A stretch of DNA of 64,000 bases, from NCBI GenBank assembly GCA_018066125.1, contig JAGHSA010000051.1:1-64000 (forward strand), read 5' to 3'. The notes beneath the pieces are model-generated. The model saw only the letters and a program-made list of their open reading frames with translations. It was not told the origin of the DNA and ran no database searches. The DNA is from Candidatus Cryptobacteroides onthequi (GTDB lineage Bacteria; Bacteroidota; Bacteroidia; Bacteroidales; UBA932). The translations under genes were made by a program, and so were the position numbers. This document shows, piece by piece, positions 54,975-63,960 of the stretch (positions are counted from its first letter, which is position 1; every line of letters starts with the position of its first letter).

Positions 54975-55934
54975 TTAAATCGTCATAAAGAGCCACGTGA
55001 GGTATCCAGCCTCAAGCAGAAGAAGCATAGAAGCTTCCACTCTGTCGAGAAGATTCTTCTTCCAGGTGAAGGCCCCGATGAGGACGACGAGCACGCCTGC
55101 GAGCATGACTCCCATGTCCACGAAGTTCATACCGCTGAGATCAAGCGGGCACACGACTCCGGCGCACCCGAGGATGAGCAGGATATTGAACACATTTGAC
55201 CCGAGAATGTTGCCGAGTGCCATCTGTCCCTTGTGCTTTGCAGCGGCCACCACACAGGTCGCAAGCTCCGGAAGGGAAGTGCCCACCGCAAGGATGGTGA
55301 TGGCGATGAACTTGTCGGAAACGCCGAGCGACTTCGCGATGGCGGTGGCCGAGTTCACGAACAGCTGTCCTCCAGCGATAAGCCCTGCAAGTCCTCCTGC
55401 TGCGAAGAGCAATGCGACAGGAAGTTTCTGAGTCTTCTGGGGGATGTCGTCGTTGTCCGCACCGTCATCGTATCTGAAACACATGTACAGATATGCCGCC
55501 ATCATGAGCAGGAAGAATGCTGCTTCCAGCCTCGAGATGCCGTCATGATCCCCGAGTCCGAAGAGCGAGTGCTTCATGCCTACGAGGATCAGAAGCAGCG
55601 TGGCTGCTACAGTCACCGGGATATCCCGTTTCCTGTTGGAAGATGTGATCGCGATAGGGGAGATAAGGGCTGTGAGGCCCAGAATGAGCAGGGTGTTGCA
55701 GATGTTGGATCCGACCACGTTGCCTATGGAAATATCTGAGTTCCCGGCAAAGGCACCTGTGAGGCTGACTACCAGCTCCGGGCAGGACGTGCCGAAACCC
55801 ACGATGGTGAGTCCGATGACAAATTCGCTGATACCAGCCTTGCGGGCGATGCTTGTGGCACCGTCCACCAGAAAATCAGCCCCTTTGACCACCAGGAGCA
55901 GACCTGCGATGAGTATGAGTATCTGGATCGCCAT
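54975..55934 (-). CDS. Calcium/sodium antiporter (CaCA family)
   Basis: A 319-residue antiporter with about ten helices in two inverted repeats. The repeat signatures are VIGLTIVGFGTSCPELVVS (first half) and FIAITILAVGTSLPELATC (second half), with conserved Glu in each that binds the cation. A short acidic cytosolic loop (DDGADNDDIPQ) separates the halves. The ATG at 55934 shares its A with the rlmD stop (TAATG), so translation is coupled; the longer frame is rejected. Confidence 0.92.
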   Translation of the reverse strand: MAIQILILIAGLLLVVKGADFLVDGATSIARKAGISEFVIGLTIVGFGTSCPELVVSLTGAFAGNSDISIGNVVGSNICNTLLILGLTALISPIAITSSNRKRDIPVTVAATLLLILVGMKHSLFGLGDHDGISRLEAAFFLLMMAAYLYMCFRYDDGADNDDIPQKTQKLPVALLFAAGGLAGLIAGGQLFVNSATAIAKSLGVSDKFIAITILAVGTSLPELATCVVAAAKHKGQMALGNILGSNVFNILLILGCAGVVCPLDLSGMNFVDMGVMLAGVLVVLIGAFTWKKNLLDRVEASMLLLLEAGYLTWLFMTI

Positions 55935-57340
55935 TATTTTCTGAGCCTTAATGCGCACACGTTCTCGACATGCTGCGTCTGAGGGAACATGTCGACTGGC
56001 TGTACGGCTGTAATTTCATATTTCTCCGCAAAGAGGGCGAGGTCGCGGGCCTGGGATGCAGGGTTGCAGCTGACATAGACCATGCGCTCCGGCAATGCAT
56101 TCAGTATGACCTTGGCGACATCCGGATGGATGCCCGCGCGAGGAGGGTCGAGGATGATGACATCCGGCCTTCCATGCCTGTGGATGAACTGGTCGGTGAG
56201 GATGTCCTTCATGTCACCGGCGAAGAATTCGCAGTTGGTGATGCCGTTGTTTGCGGCATTGAGTCTCGCGTCGGTGATGGCTTCAGGCACATATTCGATG
56301 CCGAATACCTTGGAAGCCTTGGCTGAGACGAACTGCGCGATGGTTCCGGTACCGGTATAGAGGTCATAGACCACTTCGTTTCCGGTGAGGGCGGCGAATT
56401 CGCGGGCCACAGAATAGAGCTTGTATGCCTGCGGACTGTTGGTCTGGTAGAATGACTTCGGTCCTATCTTGAAAGAAAGCCCCTCCATGGTCTCGTAGAT
56501 GGCGTCTTCACCCTTGTAGAGGATGCATTCCTGGTCGCCGAGAGAGTCATTGCACTTGCGGTTGATCACATAGTAGAGCGACTTTATCTGAGGGAACTTC
56601 TCGGCCACAGCATCGAGAAGGGCAGTCCTTGCCTGCTCGTCCTCGTCAGCGAATGCCACGATGAGCATCACGTCTCCCTTCTGGGTGGTGCGGATCACGA
56701 GGTTTCTCATGTATCCGTGATTCTCCCTGAGGTTGTAGTACTCCAGATCATGATCGAGGGTGTACTGCCTGATGAAGTTGCGGATCTCATTGGAAGGCTC
56801 AGCCTGGAGATAGCACTTGTCTATATCGAGCACCTTGTCGAAGAATCTGCCGACATGGAAGCCCAGGCCGCACCTTTCCTTTGCGGAGGCATTCTCAGCA
56901 TCTGTCTTGCTCGTGAACCACTTGCTGCTCGAGAAGGTGAACTCAAGCTTGTTTCTGTAGAAACGGGTGTTGTCAGATCCTATGATAGGGGTTATCTCAG
57001 GGATGTCCAGATGCCCGATGCGCACGAGCTGGTCGTACACCTGCTGCTGCTTTGCGGCGAGCTGCATCTCATAAGGAAGCGGCTGCCACTTGCATCCGCC
57101 GCACACTCCGAAGTGAGGGCAGAACGGCTCGAGCCTGTCCGGTGAAGGTGTGACTGTGCGGAGCACATATCCCTCCATGAAATTCTTCTTCTTGCTTGTC
57201 ACCCTGATGTCGACGACGTCTCCAGGGACTGCAAATTCGACGAAAACGACGACTCCCTCATAGTGCGCGAGGGCCTTTCCCTCCGCAGCTACGGACTCGA
57301 TGAGCACGTTTTCAAGTATAAGGTCAACTTTCTTTCTCAT
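55934..57340 (-). CDS. rlmD: RlmD-type 23S rRNA (uracil-C5)-methyltransferase
   Basis: A 468-residue SAM-dependent RNA m5U methyltransferase. The TRAM domain (1-60) is followed by Fe-S cysteines (FCPHFGVCGGCKWQ), a SAM motif VYDLYTGTGTIAQF, the DPPRAG block and the catalytic Cys in YVSCNPASQARDL. It may modify U1939 or another position; the family includes RlmC and TrmA. The ATG at 57340 lies two bases after the amylase stop. Confidence 0.9.
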   Translation of the reverse strand: MRKKVDLILENVLIESVAAEGKALAHYEGVVVFVEFAVPGDVVDIRVTSKKKNFMEGYVLRTVTPSPDRLEPFCPHFGVCGGCKWQPLPYEMQLAAKQQQVYDQLVRIGHLDIPEITPIIGSDNTRFYRNKLEFTFSSSKWFTSKTDAENASAKERCGLGFHVGRFFDKVLDIDKCYLQAEPSNEIRNFIRQYTLDHDLEYYNLRENHGYMRNLVIRTTQKGDVMLIVAFADEDEQARTALLDAVAEKFPQIKSLYYVINRKCNDSLGDQECILYKGEDAIYETMEGLSFKIGPKSFYQTNSPQAYKLYSVAREFAALTGNEVVYDLYTGTGTIAQFVSAKASKVFGIEYVPEAITDARLNAANNGITNCEFFAGDMKDILTDQFIHRHGRPDVIILDPPRAGIHPDVAKVILNALPERMVYVSCNPASQARDLALFAEKYEITAVQPVDMFPQTQHVENVCALRLRK

Positions 57341-57342
57341 TG

Positions 57343-58785
57343 TCAATCGATTTTGGTCACCGTGGCTCCGAAAGGACCTGCGCAGACATGCACGGTCCCG
57401 CAGGTGATGCCCCACAGCTCAGCGGCGTGCTGAGGGATGACGACATCGGCTTCGGACGCGGAAGGTGAGAAATTGAGGAACACCATCGAGGTGCCCGATG
57501 GCTGCCGCCTCAGGAAGGCGAAATGACGGTTTCTGTCGAAGGAGCCGCCGTTGCAGTACCCGAGGTCGTATGTGTCTCCATCCATTACAGCGAAAGTCAT
57601 GGCAGCTCTGAAGAGCCTGAGAATGGCAGCTTCTCCCTCCTCGAGGCCGGTGCCGGTATGGATGTATGCATATAGGCGCCTGAGCGCCGGAATGTCGGTG
57701 AAATTGAAGATCGAGGTCCTGCCGTCACCCGTGTCGGCCGCCGCTTCACCTATCTCCTCTCCGAAATAGATCATGAAGGCGGAGGTGTTGAATGCTGCGG
57801 ACATGTAGAGGGGAGCGGCCGTGTTCGAGGCCATGCCTCCGAAATGCGGTGATGCGAATCTCTGCTCGTCGTGGTTCTCCAGGAAGTTGAGCATGTGCGG
57901 CTGGAGGTCCCCGAGCCACTGCCAGTCGCCGCTGAGCCGCGATGCTGGTGCCTGCCCGGCCATTATGGCGCGTATGGTATCATAGAAGCCGGATTTGTCA
58001 TAAAGGTAGTCAAATCCCACTTCGCGGATGTATGACGCGTATGTGTCCTTGTTGTACGCTTCCGCAATGAAGATCAGGTCCCCGAAACGCTCCTTCACCC
58101 GGCTGATGGCCCAGGTGAAGAACTGTGGGGGCACAAGCTCCACCATGTCGCACCGGAATCCGTCCACGCCCTTGGATGCCCAGAACATGAGGATGTCGAG
58201 CATCTTGTCCCATGTGGATGTATGGAAGTCGCAGTAGTTTATCTTGACGGTGTCGTACCAGTCGTCTGCCGATGGCGCCGGAGTGAAGCAGTTGCCCGTG
58301 GCTTTGGCGGGATTCTCATCGAAGGTGCCCGGTGCCGGCATGATGAACGGCTGTCCCGGATAGTAGAAGAAGTCGTTGGATGCGGTCCAATGCAGACTGA
58401 CGTCATCGTGGTCGCCGAGGTAGGCGATGTCGGTGCGGCACCTTTCGCGGCCGTAGTCGCGGCCGACGTGATTGGGCACGAAATCGATTATCACCTTCAT
58501 GCCGGCATCGTGGGTGCGCTTGACGAGATCCTCAAACTCAGCCATTCTTGAATCCTCTGCATCAGCGAGATAAGGATTCACGTCATAATAGTCCGAGATG
58601 GCGTATGGGGAGCCCGGTGTACCCTTCACGAAAGGCTGGGCGGTGGAATGGCGGATGATGCCTGTGTACCATATGTGGGACACTCCAAGCGTCTTGAGGT
58701 ACGCGAAACACGCCTCGTCGATGCACGAAAGGCGTCCTTCACCCCAGAGACGGGGGAGCATCTGGTATATGACTACTTTGCCCAT
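57343..58785 (-). CDS. GH13 alpha-amylase-family glycoside hydrolase
   Basis: A 480-residue (beta/alpha)8 enzyme without signal peptide, so cytosolic. Conserved GH13 regions are IDFVPNHVG (I), GFRCDMVELV (II, nucleophile Asp), IFIAEAYNKD (III, acid-base Glu) and FLENHDEQR (IV, stabilising Asp). It starts directly with the barrel (MGKVVIYQMLPRLWG). It likely cleaves alpha-glucans or malto-oligosaccharides inside the cell. Its start overlaps the rRNA methyltransferase end by 13 bases. Confidence 0.9.
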   Translation of the reverse strand: MGKVVIYQMLPRLWGEGRLSCIDEACFAYLKTLGVSHIWYTGIIRHSTAQPFVKGTPGSPYAISDYYDVNPYLADAEDSRMAEFEDLVKRTHDAGMKVIIDFVPNHVGRDYGRERCRTDIAYLGDHDDVSLHWTASNDFFYYPGQPFIMPAPGTFDENPAKATGNCFTPAPSADDWYDTVKINYCDFHTSTWDKMLDILMFWASKGVDGFRCDMVELVPPQFFTWAISRVKERFGDLIFIAEAYNKDTYASYIREVGFDYLYDKSGFYDTIRAIMAGQAPASRLSGDWQWLGDLQPHMLNFLENHDEQRFASPHFGGMASNTAAPLYMSAAFNTSAFMIYFGEEIGEAAADTGDGRTSIFNFTDIPALRRLYAYIHTGTGLEEGEAAILRLFRAAMTFAVMDGDTYDLGYCNGGSFDRNRHFAFLRRQPSGTSMVFLNFSPSASEADVVIPQHAAELWGITCGTVHVCAGPFGATVTKID

Positions 58786-59504
58786 ATCCTTCTTCTGAAT
58801 TCGGCTACGGTCACAGCGGTAGCCACTGCGGCGTTGAGTGATTCTGAGGTCTGCGCTCCTTCGGGGAAAGGAGGTATGTAGAGGCGGTCGGACACCAGGG
58901 ATGCCATGGCATCCGAGATGCCGTTTGACTCATTGCCGATGACAATCACCGAAGGGGAGTCCCCGCCTGTGGCGAGATCGCGGGAGTAGATGTTGCGTCC
59001 ATCAAGGAAGGTGCCGTAGACACGGCCGCCGGCTTCAAGGACATCTCTGGCGAATGAGGTCAGCTCCGTATAATGGAAATCAACTCTGAATATGGCACCC
59101 ATGGTGGCCTGGACGACCTTTGGATTGAATACTTCCACCGTGTCGGGAGTAGCCACAACCGACTTGATGCCGAACCAGTCCGCGATGCGGAGTATGGTGC
59201 CGAGATTGCCCGGGTCGCGAATGGAATCCAGGGCGAGATAGAGGCCCTTTTCCACCTTTACAGGCTGCGGCGCAGGCTTCCTGAGCACAGCGAGTACCGG
59301 CGACGGGGTAGAGAACTGGGAAAGTCTGGACATGGTCTCTTCCCCGACTTCTTCGCGGCGGTAGACCTTCACGACTTCAAAGCGGGAATGGAGAGCCTCG
59401 TCTACCATTTTCTCGCCTTCAACTATGAAAAGACCGCTCTCGTCACGGAATTTCTTTGACGACAGGGAACGGACTGACTTTATTTCATTAACCGAAAGGT
59501 GCAT
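58773..59504 (-). CDS. TrmH/SpoU-family RNA 2'-O-methyltransferase
   Basis: A 243-residue SPOUT enzyme. The knot motifs are NPGNLGTILRIADWFG (1), VIGNESNGISDAM (2) and IPPFPEGAQTSESLNAAVATAV (3), with an N-terminal substrate-binding domain (EGEKMVDEAL). The ATG at 59504 is used because the upstream nine codons span the promoter element TATATTTG. It heads the five-gene minus-strand run that ends with cysteate synthase. The target RNA is unknown (23S G2251-type is possible). Confidence 0.9.
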   Translation of the reverse strand: MHLSVNEIKSVRSLSSKKFRDESGLFIVEGEKMVDEALHSRFEVVKVYRREEVGEETMSRLSQFSTPSPVLAVLRKPAPQPVKVEKGLYLALDSIRDPGNLGTILRIADWFGIKSVVATPDTVEVFNPKVVQATMGAIFRVDFHYTELTSFARDVLEAGGRVYGTFLDGRNIYSRDLATGGDSPSVIVIGNESNGISDAMASLVSDRLYIPPFPEGAQTSESLNAAVATAVTVAEFRRRIWAK

Positions 59505-59508
59505 TATA

Positions 59509-59516
59509 CAAATATA
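59509..59516 (-). promoter_or_regulatory. Promoter element of the rRNA methyltransferase operon
   Basis: TATATTTG on the minus strand lies only four bases before the ATG at 59504, so transcription would begin at or next to the start codon. Confidence 0.4.
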
Positions 59517-59551
59517 GCAATGATTCTTCAATTATTATCGGCTTTTTATTC

Positions 59552-59559
59552 TAAATTTG
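59552..59559 (+). promoter_or_regulatory. tamL promoter element
   Basis: TAAATTTG lies four bases before the tamL ATG, again implying a leaderless or nearly leaderless transcript. It is divergent from the element at 59509-59516. Confidence 0.4.
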
Positions 59560-59563
59560 CAGC

Positions 59564-61669
59564 ATGCTGAAAGCCATCAGAAGATTCTTCCTGAGACCGT
59601 TTGCACTCACGGCAGCGGCAGTCCTTCCGGCCGTGTCATGCGGTTCCGGCAGGCAGCTTGCCGACGGCGAATACAACCTGGTGCAGAATAGGATCGTCAT
59701 CATGGGAGGAGACGTCGCTGCAAGGGATGTGGCATCCTACATCAAGCAGCAGCCCGCAGGCTTTTCTCTTCTGAAAAAGGATCCTCTTCCTTTCAGCGCG
59801 AAACTGATGGAATCTTCTGCAGAGAACATCAAGTCGCATCTGGACTATCTGGGCTACTACAATTCCGATGTCACAAACTATGTGACGATGAAGAAGAGCA
59901 AGGCCTATGCAACCTATCTCATCACTCCCGGAGAGCGCTACCGCATATCTGAGATCAGGTATGTACTCCCTGAGAGAGGCAGTTTCGCCGAGGATTTCTA
60001 TTCAGACACGACGAATGTCAGCGTCCATGTAGGGGACTATCTTTCCGAGGCCCTGCTGGAAGCTGAAAGCGAAAGGTCCGCGGCAGCCATGAGGACCAAG
60101 GGATACTACGGATTCTCAAAGAACTATTTCTTCTTCGAGGCGGATACCCTTTCCGGTCCAGACTCCGTGATCCTGGAGATGAAGGTGAACGAGTACACCA
60201 GAAACGAGTCGCCGTCAAGCGCCCAGATGCTGCGCAAGAGCATGATCAGCGACGTGACCCTGTCACATTCCGCATCTCTGCCGTTCAACGACAGGATCCT
60301 TCGCGATCTCAACACGGTCAAGCCCGGCACGATGTATGACGAGTCCGAGATCAACAACACTTACCGCAGGCTGTCGGCCCTGAAGGTGTTCAACAGCGTC
60401 GGAGTGGAGCTCACCCAGACAGACACCAACCGCGTGAGATGCGACATAAACCTCAGCGAATCACGCATCCAGGGCTTCAAGGTGGAGCTCGAGGCATCGA
60501 CCAATTCGTCGGGGCTCATGGGTGTGTCGCCACAGCTGACCTACCATCACAAGAATATATTCCACGGAGGAGAGTGGCTGAACCTGAGCTTCCTCGGCAA
60601 CTTCCAGTTCAAGCTCAATGACAATACCAGTTCCAGCGAAGTGGGTGCCTCTGCCGGACTCAGCCTCCCGAGATTCCTCGGCCTCCCGTACAGCCGCTTC
60701 AAGGGACCGAACATCCCGCGCACGGAGATAAAGGCGTCCTACAGCTATCAGGACAGGCCGGAATACACGCGAAGCATGATATCCACCTCATACGGATACA
60801 GCGGAAGCATGCGCAGCGGAAACCTGTCGTACCAGCTGTTCCCTCTTCAGGTAAGCATCGTGAGACTCTTCGACCTTGATCCGGAATTCTACAGGGACCT
60901 CATGAGAAACCCTTTCATGAGATACTCTTACCAGAACCATTTCGATGCCGGTGTCGGAGGTATCCTCTATTATGCATCATCCAATGCCCAAGGCTCGAAA
61001 TATGCCAGAGGACTTGTTGATCTTTCGGGAAATGCGCTCAGTCTCCTGAAGAAATACATGAAGACCAGCGAGAGCGGCGAAGGACTCATCTGGGGAGCGC
61101 CTTTCACCCAGTATGTCAAGGGTGAGATCAACGTCGGGAGGACCTGGAGTCTCGGACTCGAAGGCAGTCATTCCATCGCGACAAGATTCATCGCCGGAGC
61201 CGGATATGCCTATGGCAACTCGACCGCGGTTCCATTCGAGAAACAGTTCTATTGCGGAGGTGCGAACAGCATGAGGGGATGGCAGGCAAGGGCACTCGGT
61301 CCTGGACGCTGTGCGGACAGCCACAGCTTCAGTATCCCGAGCCAGACCGGAGACGTGAAACTGGAAACAAATCTCGAATACAGATTCAATATCTTCTGGA
61401 AGCTCGGCGGAGCGCTGTTCACCGATGTCGGAAACGTCTGGAGCTGGGATGAAAGCAATCCGGAAGGTGCCTTAGGCAAGGACTTCTACAAAAGCCTTGC
61501 TGCCGACTGGGGCCTAGGCCTGAGATGCGACCTCAGCTTCTTCGTGGTTCGTATCGACATGGGTATGAAAGTGTACGACCCTGTCAGCGACGGCAGATGG
61601 CTCGGCCCGCGCAGCTGGCTGAAAAGGGACGGGTTCGCCGTCCATTTCGGAGTGGGATACCCGTTCTGA
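59564..61669 (+). CDS. tamL: TamL-type Omp85 lipoprotein
   Basis: A 701-residue outer-membrane Omp85 protein. The signal ends with a lipobox (LPAVSCGSGRQLADGEYNL), the mark of TamL, the lipidated TamA counterpart of Bacteroidota. POTRA-type domains (about 35-330) precede a 16-strand barrel with GGANSMRGWQARALGPGR as the conserved L6 motif (VRGY/F type) and a C-terminal aromatic (GVGYPF). It is divergent from a SpoU methyltransferase gene, and rarA follows tail to tail one base later. No tamB is in the window. Confidence 0.88.
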   Translation: MLKAIRRFFLRPFALTAAAVLPAVSCGSGRQLADGEYNLVQNRIVIMGGDVAARDVASYIKQQPAGFSLLKKDPLPFSAKLMESSAENIKSHLDYLGYYNSDVTNYVTMKKSKAYATYLITPGERYRISEIRYVLPERGSFAEDFYSDTTNVSVHVGDYLSEALLEAESERSAAAMRTKGYYGFSKNYFFFEADTLSGPDSVILEMKVNEYTRNESPSSAQMLRKSMISDVTLSHSASLPFNDRILRDLNTVKPGTMYDESEINNTYRRLSALKVFNSVGVELTQTDTNRVRCDINLSESRIQGFKVELEASTNSSGLMGVSPQLTYHHKNIFHGGEWLNLSFLGNFQFKLNDNTSSSEVGASAGLSLPRFLGLPYSRFKGPNIPRTEIKASYSYQDRPEYTRSMISTSYGYSGSMRSGNLSYQLFPLQVSIVRLFDLDPEFYRDLMRNPFMRYSYQNHFDAGVGGILYYASSNAQGSKYARGLVDLSGNALSLLKKYMKTSESGEGLIWGAPFTQYVKGEINVGRTWSLGLEGSHSIATRFIAGAGYAYGNSTAVPFEKQFYCGGANSMRGWQARALGPGRCADSHSFSIPSQTGDVKLETNLEYRFNIFWKLGGALFTDVGNVWSWDESNPEGALGKDFYKSLAADWGLGLRCDLSFFVVRIDMGMKVYDPVSDGRWLGPRSWLKRDGFAVHFGVGYPF

Positions 61670-61670
61670 T

Positions 61671-62984
61671 CTATTTCTTGGTGTAGTATTTAGGCCAGCA
61701 TTGCTGGAGATATGAGCGCAGGGTATCCTCATGACGGTTTTCCTGCGGCTCATAGAACACGGTTCCTTCCATGCCTTTCGGCATGAATTCAAGGTCCGTG
61801 AAGTGACCCGGATAATCATGGGCATACTTGTACCCGTCGCCGTAGCCAAGCTGCTCCATGAGCTTTGTAGGGGCATTGCGGAGGTATAGAGGCACAGATG
61901 CAAGCTTATCTGCAGAGGCCGCTGCAAGGGCCGTATTTATGGCCATGTAGGCCGAATTGCTCTTCGGAGACGATGCCAGATAGATGGCGACTTCGGAGAG
62001 AGGGATGCGTGCCTCCGGCATGCCTATGGTATTGACGATCTGAAAGCAGGCATTGGCGAGGAGGAGCGCGTTCGGGTTCGCGAGTCCCACGTCCTCGGCC
62101 GCCGAGATACAGAGACGGCGGGCTATGAAGAGAGGGTCCTCGCCACCGTCGAGCATTCTGGCAAGATAATATACGGCGGCGTTGGGGTCAGAGCCCCTGA
62201 CGCTCTTGATGAAAGCCGAGATGATGTCATAATGCATCTCTCCGCCCTTGTCATAGATGGCGACGTTCTCCTGGAGACAGGATGTCACTGTCTTGTTGTC
62301 GATGACCACCTTGGCCTTTCCGGCAAACGAATCGGTGACGATCTCAAGTATGTTCAGGAGCTTCCTGCCGTCTCCGCCGCTGTGCCTGAATATCGCTTCG
62401 GTCTCGCGCACCTCGATGTCTCGGTTGCGTAGGATCTCGTCTTCGTGGATGGCCCTGTCAAGCAGCACCTGAAGGTCCTCGGGTTCGAGAGATTTGAGAA
62501 CGAATACCTGACATCTGGAGAGCAGAGGGGTGATGACCTCGAATGAAGGATTCTCGGTGGTGGCTCCGACAAGGACGATGGTGCCGTCCTCTACGGCTCC
62601 CAGAAGGGCATCCTGCTGTGCCTTGTTGAATCTGTGGATCTCGTCTATGAAAAGTATAGGTGCGGCGGCTTTTGAGAAAAGGCTCTTCCCCTTGGCTCTG
62701 TCGATGACATCGCGTACATCCTTGACACCCGCGCTCACGGCGCTGAGGGTGAAGAAATCCCTGGCCATGCTCTCTGCGATGATGCGGGCAAGGGTGGTCT
62801 TGCCTACTCCCGGAGGCCCCCAGAGGATGAAGGACGAAAGCGAGCCGCTCTCTATCATTCTTCTCAGGATGCAGCCGTCGCCCACCAGATGCCTCTGACC
62901 CACGTACTCCGAGAGAGACCTGGGCCTCATCCTCTCCGGAAGGGGAGGAAGCATCATGGACGATCTGTTTTCAATATCCGGCAT
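61671..62984 (-). CDS. rarA: RarA/MgsA replication-associated AAA+ ATPase
   Basis: A 437-residue clamp-loader-like ATPase involved in stalled replication forks. Walker A is GPPGVGKTTLAR, Walker B LFIDEIHRFNKAQQDAL, and sensor 1 is in VGATTENPSFEV. The C-terminal tetramerisation domain has YYLARMLDGGEDPLFIARRL and AYMAINTALAA. The ATG at 62984 is preferred because a TATCTTTG promoter element lies just before it, inside the longer frame. Confidence 0.93.
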   Translation of the reverse strand: MPDIENRSSMMLPPLPERMRPRSLSEYVGQRHLVGDGCILRRMIESGSLSSFILWGPPGVGKTTLARIIAESMARDFFTLSAVSAGVKDVRDVIDRAKGKSLFSKAAAPILFIDEIHRFNKAQQDALLGAVEDGTIVLVGATTENPSFEVITPLLSRCQVFVLKSLEPEDLQVLLDRAIHEDEILRNRDIEVRETEAIFRHSGGDGRKLLNILEIVTDSFAGKAKVVIDNKTVTSCLQENVAIYDKGGEMHYDIISAFIKSVRGSDPNAAVYYLARMLDGGEDPLFIARRLCISAAEDVGLANPNALLLANACFQIVNTIGMPEARIPLSEVAIYLASSPKSNSAYMAINTALAAASADKLASVPLYLRNAPTKLMEQLGYGDGYKYAHDYPGHFTDLEFMPKGMEGTVFYEPQENRHEDTLRSYLQQCWPKYYTKK

Positions 62985-62991
62985 ACGGCTG

Positions 62992-62999
62992 CAAAGATA
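62992..62999 (-). promoter_or_regulatory. rarA promoter element
   Basis: TATCTTTG on the minus strand is a perfect TAnnTTTG, seven bases before the chosen rarA ATG. Confidence 0.5.
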
Positions 63000-63058
63000 A
63001 CAAAAATCCAAGACTCGTACCATGTACGAGCCTCAGACCACAGGTATCAGTGTAGATA

Positions 63059-63298
63059 TTATCTTTCTGGAATAAATACCTGATCCGCCATCACAGAGCG
63101 CATGTACGAATTGTAATAGGCGTCAGGCAGATTCGATGCATAGGTCTCGCCGTTGACAGTCATAGACAAAGGCATATCCATGCCCACAGGTACGCAGACA
63201 TCGACATTCTCGGTCTCTTTGGTGCTGTCAGGTCTGAAGCGCGTGAAACACGCATAGATGAAGACTGCTGCTGAAGCAAGCAACATTAATTTTTTCAT
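63059..63298 (-). CDS. Small exported protein of unknown function
   Basis: A 79-residue protein starting MKKLMLLASAAVFIYACFTRF, a signal peptide with a possible lipobox Cys near residue 17. The mature part is short and acidic, ending MADQVFIPER. The ATG at 63298 is favoured over one ten codons upstream. It faces rarA in the same direction with about 75 bases between, and the next gene is divergent. No family recognised. Confidence 0.55.
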   Translation of the reverse strand: MKKLMLLASAAVFIYACFTRFRPDSTKETENVDVCVPVGMDMPLSMTVNGETYASNLPDAYYNSYMRSVMADQVFIPER

Positions 63299-63325
63299 AG
63301 TCTGGTTTTGAAGTTTAAGTTGTAG

Positions 63326-63354
63326 CAAATATAATGAATTCCGTCTTCAAACAA
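63326..63354 (-). promoter_or_regulatory. Promoter of the small exported protein gene
   Basis: On the minus strand TTG (63354-63352) lies 18 bases before TATATTTG (63333-63326), close to the consensus. The ATG follows 27 bases later. Confidence 0.45.
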
Positions 63355-63381
63355 CATTTTTTTTGTAATTTTACTGCATAA

Positions 63382-63960
63382 ATGTGTGCTATTTCCAGAC
63401 TGGCTGTCATTTCTGCTGTGCTTTTCTCGCTCAGCAGCATTGTCGTGTCGGCTTCCAAGCCGACTAAGGTCGGTTCGGTTCCGGCACAGCTTTCCAGCAA
63501 TCACGTGTCGATCGGAGCGACAAACTCTTTCCGAGGCATAGGCATCTGCGCAGACATCTGTACTGCGACAAGTGATTTCCATTCAGTTTCCGTCACAGCC
63601 GACCTTACCAACATCGTCAACGGAAAGGTCTCCACTCCGGGCATGCGTATCACATACCATTACGACATGAAGCTGGCAGGCGGGACAACTCCTGCAGGAT
63701 ATGGCTATATGATCTACGCAGGCCCTGGCATAGCCCAGGGTTATCTCCGAAGCCTCGACAGCAGAAAGGGATACATGGCCGGCCTGAGCGGAGCTGCAGG
63801 TGGAAAGGTCTATCTGGGAAGGAGCATTTCCATCTCTGCCGAATGCCAGGCTGACGCGGCCCTCATATTCAAGAACAAGTACATCCACCATATGAGTCTG
63901 TACAAGGAGGGTATCATCCACAGTTTCATACCGTATATCCGTATCCAATACTGCTTCTGA
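63382..63960 (+). CDS. Exported outer-membrane-type protein, unknown
   Basis: A 192-residue protein with a signal peptide (ISRLAVISAVLFSLSSIVVSA). The mature part alternates polar and aromatic residues (MRITYHYDMKLAG, GYMIYAGPGIAQGYL, FIPYIRIQYCF) and ends with an aromatic residue, as small eight-stranded outer-membrane barrels do. It overlaps the next start as TGATG, so it is coupled to the gene that leaves the window. No family name recognised. Confidence 0.6.
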   Translation: MCAISRLAVISAVLFSLSSIVVSASKPTKVGSVPAQLSSNHVSIGATNSFRGIGICADICTATSDFHSVSVTADLTNIVNGKVSTPGMRITYHYDMKLAGGTTPAGYGYMIYAGPGIAQGYLRSLDSRKGYMAGLSGAAGGKVYLGRSISISAECQADAALIFKNKYIHHMSLYKEGIIHSFIPYIRIQYCF

